Source: Bacteroidota bacterium
Lineage (GTDB): Bacteria > Bacteroidota > Rhodothermia > Rhodothermales > Rubricoccaceae
NCBI GenBank assembly: GCA_039821555.1
Contig: JBCBNX010000002.1
Span: 33,444 to 97,443 of the forward strand
Length of the DNA: 64,000 nt
Reading direction: 5' to 3'
Position numbers and translations under genes: made by a program. The notes beneath the pieces were generated by a model, which worked only from the letters and a program-made list of their open reading frames with translations, made no database searches and was not told the DNA's origin. Position 1 is the stretch's first letter, and each line of letters starts with the position of its first letter. Below, piece after piece: positions 61,132 through 64,000 of this stretch.

Positions 61132-62397
61132 CTAGCGCGGCACGCCGAACACGACAGACGTGTTGTGGCCGCCGAAGCCGAACGCATTCGAGAGCGCCAC
61201 CTTCACGTCGCGGTCCTGTGGGCTGTTGAACGTGTAGTTCAGGTCGCACTCCGGGTCGGCGTTCTCGAAGTTGATCGTCGGCGGGATGCGGCCGTGCTGG
61301 ATCGCCAGGATCGAGGCGACGGCCTCGATGGCACCGGCGGCACCGAGCAGGTGGCCCGTCATGCTCTTCGTCGAGGACAGGTTCATGCTGTAGGCGTGCT
61401 CGCCGAAGACCTTCTTGATCGCGTTCGTCTCCGCGATATCGCCGAGGGGCGTCGAGGTGCCGTGCATGTTGATGTAGTCCACGTCCTCGGGCGCGAGGCC
61501 GGCGGTACGGAGCGCGCCGTTGAGCGCGAGGCGGACGCCCTCGCCGGAGGGATCGGGGGCCGTGAGGTGGTAGGCGTCGGCGCTCATGCCGATGCCGAGG
61601 ATCTCGGCGTAGATCTTCGCCCCCCGGGCCTTCGCGTCGGCGTACGTCTCCAGCACGAGCGCGCCGGCGCCCTCGCCGATCACGAAGCCGTCGCGCGTGG
61701 CGTCGAAGGGGCGGCTCGCCGTGGCGGGCGCGTCGTTGCGCGTCGAGAGGGCCTTCATCGAGCCGAAGCCGCCCACGCCGATGCCAGTCACGCCTGCCTC
61801 CGAGCCGCCGCAGAGCATCCGGTCGGCGAGGCCGCTGCGGATCAGCATGAAGCTGTCCACGATGGCGTTGTTGCCCGTGGCGCACGCCGCGACGGTGGCG
61901 TAGTTCGGCCCGCGCAGCCCGTGGCGCATCGAGATCTGCCCGGCGGCGATGTCGAGGATCATCATCGGCACGAAGAACGGGCTGATGCGCCGTGGTCCGT
62001 TCTCGTGGTAGTTGATGGTCTGGTCCTGGAAGACCTTCATGCCGCCGATGCCGCTGCCGAAGACGACGCCGAAGCGGTCCTTGTCGGCCTGGTCCATCGT
62101 GGCCGGGTCGAGGCCCGCGTCAGCGAGCGCTTCGTCGGCGGCGACGAGGCCGTACTGGCAGAAGGGGTCCATCCGCCGCGCCTCCTTGCGGCCGAGGTAG
62201 TCGTTCGGGTCGAAGTCCTTAACCTCGCAGGCGAACTGGGTCGAGAAGCCCTCGGGGTCGAAGTGGGTGATGCGGGCGCCGCCGCTGCGGCTGGCCATCA
62301 TGCCGTCCCAGTAGGCTTGGACGGAGTTGCCGATGGGGGTGAGGGCGCCGAGGCCGGTGACCACGACGCGGCGGTCGGAGGTGGGAGACAGAAACAT
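61132..62397 (-). CDS. fabF: 3-oxoacyl-ACP synthase II
   Basis: Condensing enzyme of fatty-acid elongation (KAS II). Active-site Cys172 in VAACATGNN, His312 in NMHGTSTPLGD and His349 in MTGHLLGAAG are all present. About 421 residues from the ATG giving MFLSPTSDRRVVVTG; 37 upstream codons of open frame are not homologous. It lies 160 bp downstream of acpP on the same strand, the usual acpP-fabF order. The rnc gene that often follows is absent, and BLUF comes next convergently. Confidence 0.96.
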   Translation of the reverse strand: MFLSPTSDRRVVVTGLGALTPIGNSVQAYWDGMMASRSGGARITHFDPEGFSTQFACEVKDFDPNDYLGRKEARRMDPFCQYGLVAADEALADAGLDPATMDQADKDRFGVVFGSGIGGMKVFQDQTINYHENGPRRISPFFVPMMILDIAAGQISMRHGLRGPNYATVAACATGNNAIVDSFMLIRSGLADRMLCGGSEAGVTGIGVGGFGSMKALSTRNDAPATASRPFDATRDGFVIGEGAGALVLETYADAKARGAKIYAEILGIGMSADAYHLTAPDPSGEGVRLALNGALRTAGLAPEDVDYINMHGTSTPLGDIAETNAIKKVFGEHAYSMNLSSTKSMTGHLLGAAGAIEAVASILAIQHGRIPPTINFENADPECDLNYTFNSPQDRDVKVALSNAFGFGGHNTSVVFGVPR

Positions 62398-62557
62398 GAG
62401 AGCGAAGCGCGGCTCGGTGGGGGTCGGCGGAGCGGTGTCGAGACGGGACGAGGCCGTCCGGACGAGGTCGTCGGGAGGGGACGCAAAAAAACGACGGCTC
62501 CGGTGCACGTCGGTGCCGCGAAGCCGTCGGGGGTAAAGGCTGTGGGGGGCGCGGCGC

Positions 62558-62797
62558 TTACGACGCCTTGCTCGACACGTAGTCGATGGCGTCGCCGACG
62601 GTGGCGATCTGCTCGGCGTCCTCGTCCGGGATCGTGAGGTCGAATTCCTTTTCGAACTCCATGATCAGCTCGACCGTGTCGAGGGAGTCCGCGCCGAGGT
62701 CGTTGGTGAAGTTGGCGTCGCGCACGACGTCGGCTTCGTCCACGCCGAGCTTGTCGACGATGATGGCGGTGACTTTCTGGGCTACTTCGGTGGCCAT
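62558..62797 (-). CDS. acpP: Acyl carrier protein
   Basis: Small acidic carrier of fatty-acid synthesis, 79 residues. The phosphopantetheine attachment Ser38 is in [13 protein letters not shown]. It starts [12 protein letters not shown] and ends [11 protein letters not shown]. Forms a unit with fabF downstream and is divergent from metK across 285 bp that contain no recognisable riboswitch. Confidence 0.97.
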   Translation of the reverse strand: MATEVAQKVTAIIVDKLGVDEADVVRDANFTNDLGADSLDTVELIMEFEKEFDLTIPDEDAEQIATVGDAIDYVSSKAS

Positions 62798-63082
62798 GAG
62801 CGTACGATTGCGGTGAGGAAGGGGGAGTGTCAGGGATAAGAGCGTCCCGCAAATTACGGCATCCGGCGGAAGCGTGCAATGTGAGCGAGGCGGGGTCGAG
62901 CCGGCCTCGGTGGTCCGGCACCCTGCTTGTAAAGCCTGTGAAGCGCTAGATGTGCCCGGAGGGCGCGCTTATTTTCGCCCGCCTCATCATGCCGCCCATC
63001 CTCGGTGGCGGCCCAACGCAGTATCCCTCCTGCGCCCCGGGGCACGCACACCCTTCGCCCTCTCCATTTCGATTCTACTTCA

Positions 63083-64000
63083 TGGCTTACCTATTTACCT
63101 CCGAGTCGGTCTCGGAAGGCCACCCCGACAAGGTCTCCGACCAGATCTCCGACGCGCTCCTCGACGCCTTCCTCGCAGAGGACCCGGGAAGCCGCGTCGC
63201 GGTCGAGACGCTCTGCACGACCGGCCTCGTGGTCGTCGCGGGCGAGGTCACCTGTGACGGCTACGTGGACGTTCAGAAGGTCGTCCGCGAGACCATCGAG
63301 GAGATCGGCTACACGGACCCCGCCCTCCAGTTCGACGCGGCGTCGTGCGGCGTGCTCTCGGCCATCCACGAGCAGAGCCCCGACATCGCGCAGGGCGTGG
63401 ACGAGGGCGCGGGCGTGGACCAGGAGCAGGGCGCGGGCGACCAGGGCCTCATGTTCGGCTATGCCTGCCGCGAGACCTCGAGTCTGATGCCGCTGGCCGT
63501 CGCCGCGTCGCACGAGATCCTGCGCCGCCTCGCCGAGATCCGCAAGGCTGGCGAGATCATGACGTATCTCCGTCCGGACGCGAAGAGTCAGGTCACGCTG
63601 GAGTACGCCGACGACCGCCGCACCATCAACCGCGTGGACGCCATTGTCGTCTCGACGCAGCACGGCGAGGACGTCACCCGCGCGCAGATCGAGGCCGACC
63701 TCCGCACGCACGTCATCCCGCAGGCCTTCGAGGCGCTCGGCGCGGCCGACGTGCTCGACATGGCCCCACCTGAAGATGGGGGTGTCACGCTCTACGTCAA
63801 CCCGACGGGGCGCTTCGTCATCGGCGGGCCGCACGGCGACGCTGGGCTGACCGGCCGCAAGATCATCGTCGACACCTACGGCGGCAAGGGCGGCCACGGC
63901 GGCGGCGCGTTCTCCGGCAAGGACCCCTCGAAGGTCGACCGCTCGGCCGCCTACGCCGCGCGCTACGTCGCCAAGAACATCGTCGCGGCCGAGCTCGCCG
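63083..64000 (+). CDS. metK: S-adenosylmethionine synthetase (5' part, runs off window)
   Basis: Makes S-adenosylmethionine from ATP and methionine. The first 306 codons are present. [20 protein letters not shown] is the standard start with the ATP-binding His. [12 protein letters not shown] and the ATP loop [20 protein letters not shown] are intact, and the last codons read KNIVAAELA. The frame is open to the window end, so the C-terminal domain lies outside. The gene is divergent from acpP. Confidence 0.97.

Noticed and set aside
62798..63082. SAM riboswitch upstream of metK
   Set aside because: I looked for SAM-I, SAM-II and SAM/SAH core sequences and found none in the acpP-metK gap.

Overview
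The window is about 64 kb of high-GC chromosomal DNA that looks like a member of the Bacteroidota/Rhodothermota (FCB group), probably a Rhodothermales-type organism near Rubricoccus, Rubrivirga or Salinibacter. The evidence is a BatC-BatD-BatE gene set, a type III glutamine synthetase, a Bacteroidota-style priming sugar transferase with a cysteine-rich insert, a remnant of a type IX secretion C-terminal sorting domain, an MlaC-like lipid carrier, and the acpP-fabF pair. The genus is an inference. I see no rRNA, tRNA, CRISPR array, prophage or insertion sequence.

Layout. 0-9 kb: the 3' end of a repeat-bearing gene, an M1 metallopeptidase lipoprotein, a HAD phosphatase, an L,D-transpeptidase with a small partner, MlaC, a NarL-type two-component pair and a DEAD-box helicase. 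9-16.2 kb: batE/batD/batC, then argH and a fused argB-M20 deacylase for arginine synthesis. 16.3-23.5 kb: transaldolase, an orphan T9SS tail, an ECF sigma factor with a toast-rack protein, NfeD, a GNAT, a thioesterase and a beta-CASP nuclease. 23.5-27.9 kb: a Fic protein between direct repeats, glutamine synthetase III and an Lrp regulator. 28-37.3 kb: an exopolysaccharide cluster (priming transferase, TolC-like protein, chain-length protein, glycosyltransferase, flippase, polymerase/ligase). 37.3-49.2 kb: a membrane-anchored AAA+ unfoldase fused to a release-factor-like region, a DUF1460 lipoprotein, aat, two SDR proteins, two ferritin-like proteins and an M14 peptidase. 49.3-64 kb: MscS, three pilin-like genes, a SpoIIE phosphatase, a universal stress protein with a damaged start, isocitrate dehydrogenase, a phosphoesterase, a BLUF photoreceptor, fabF, acpP and the start of metK.

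The most unusual layer is repetitive DNA. A GGGGGACAG palindromic element occurs three times. CGACCCT/CGACCTG heptamer tracts occur at four places. A 92-bp direct repeat flanks the Fic gene, and there are 15-bp and 18-bp tandem arrays. Several of these lie in or at the edge of coding sequence: they form the leader of the M1 peptidase and the linker of the ArgB-M20 fusion, and simple-sequence tracts form the low-complexity segment of the AAA+ protein. The standout protein is the AAA+ unfoldase whose C-terminal 300 residues resemble class I release factor RF2 with the GGQ domain missing.
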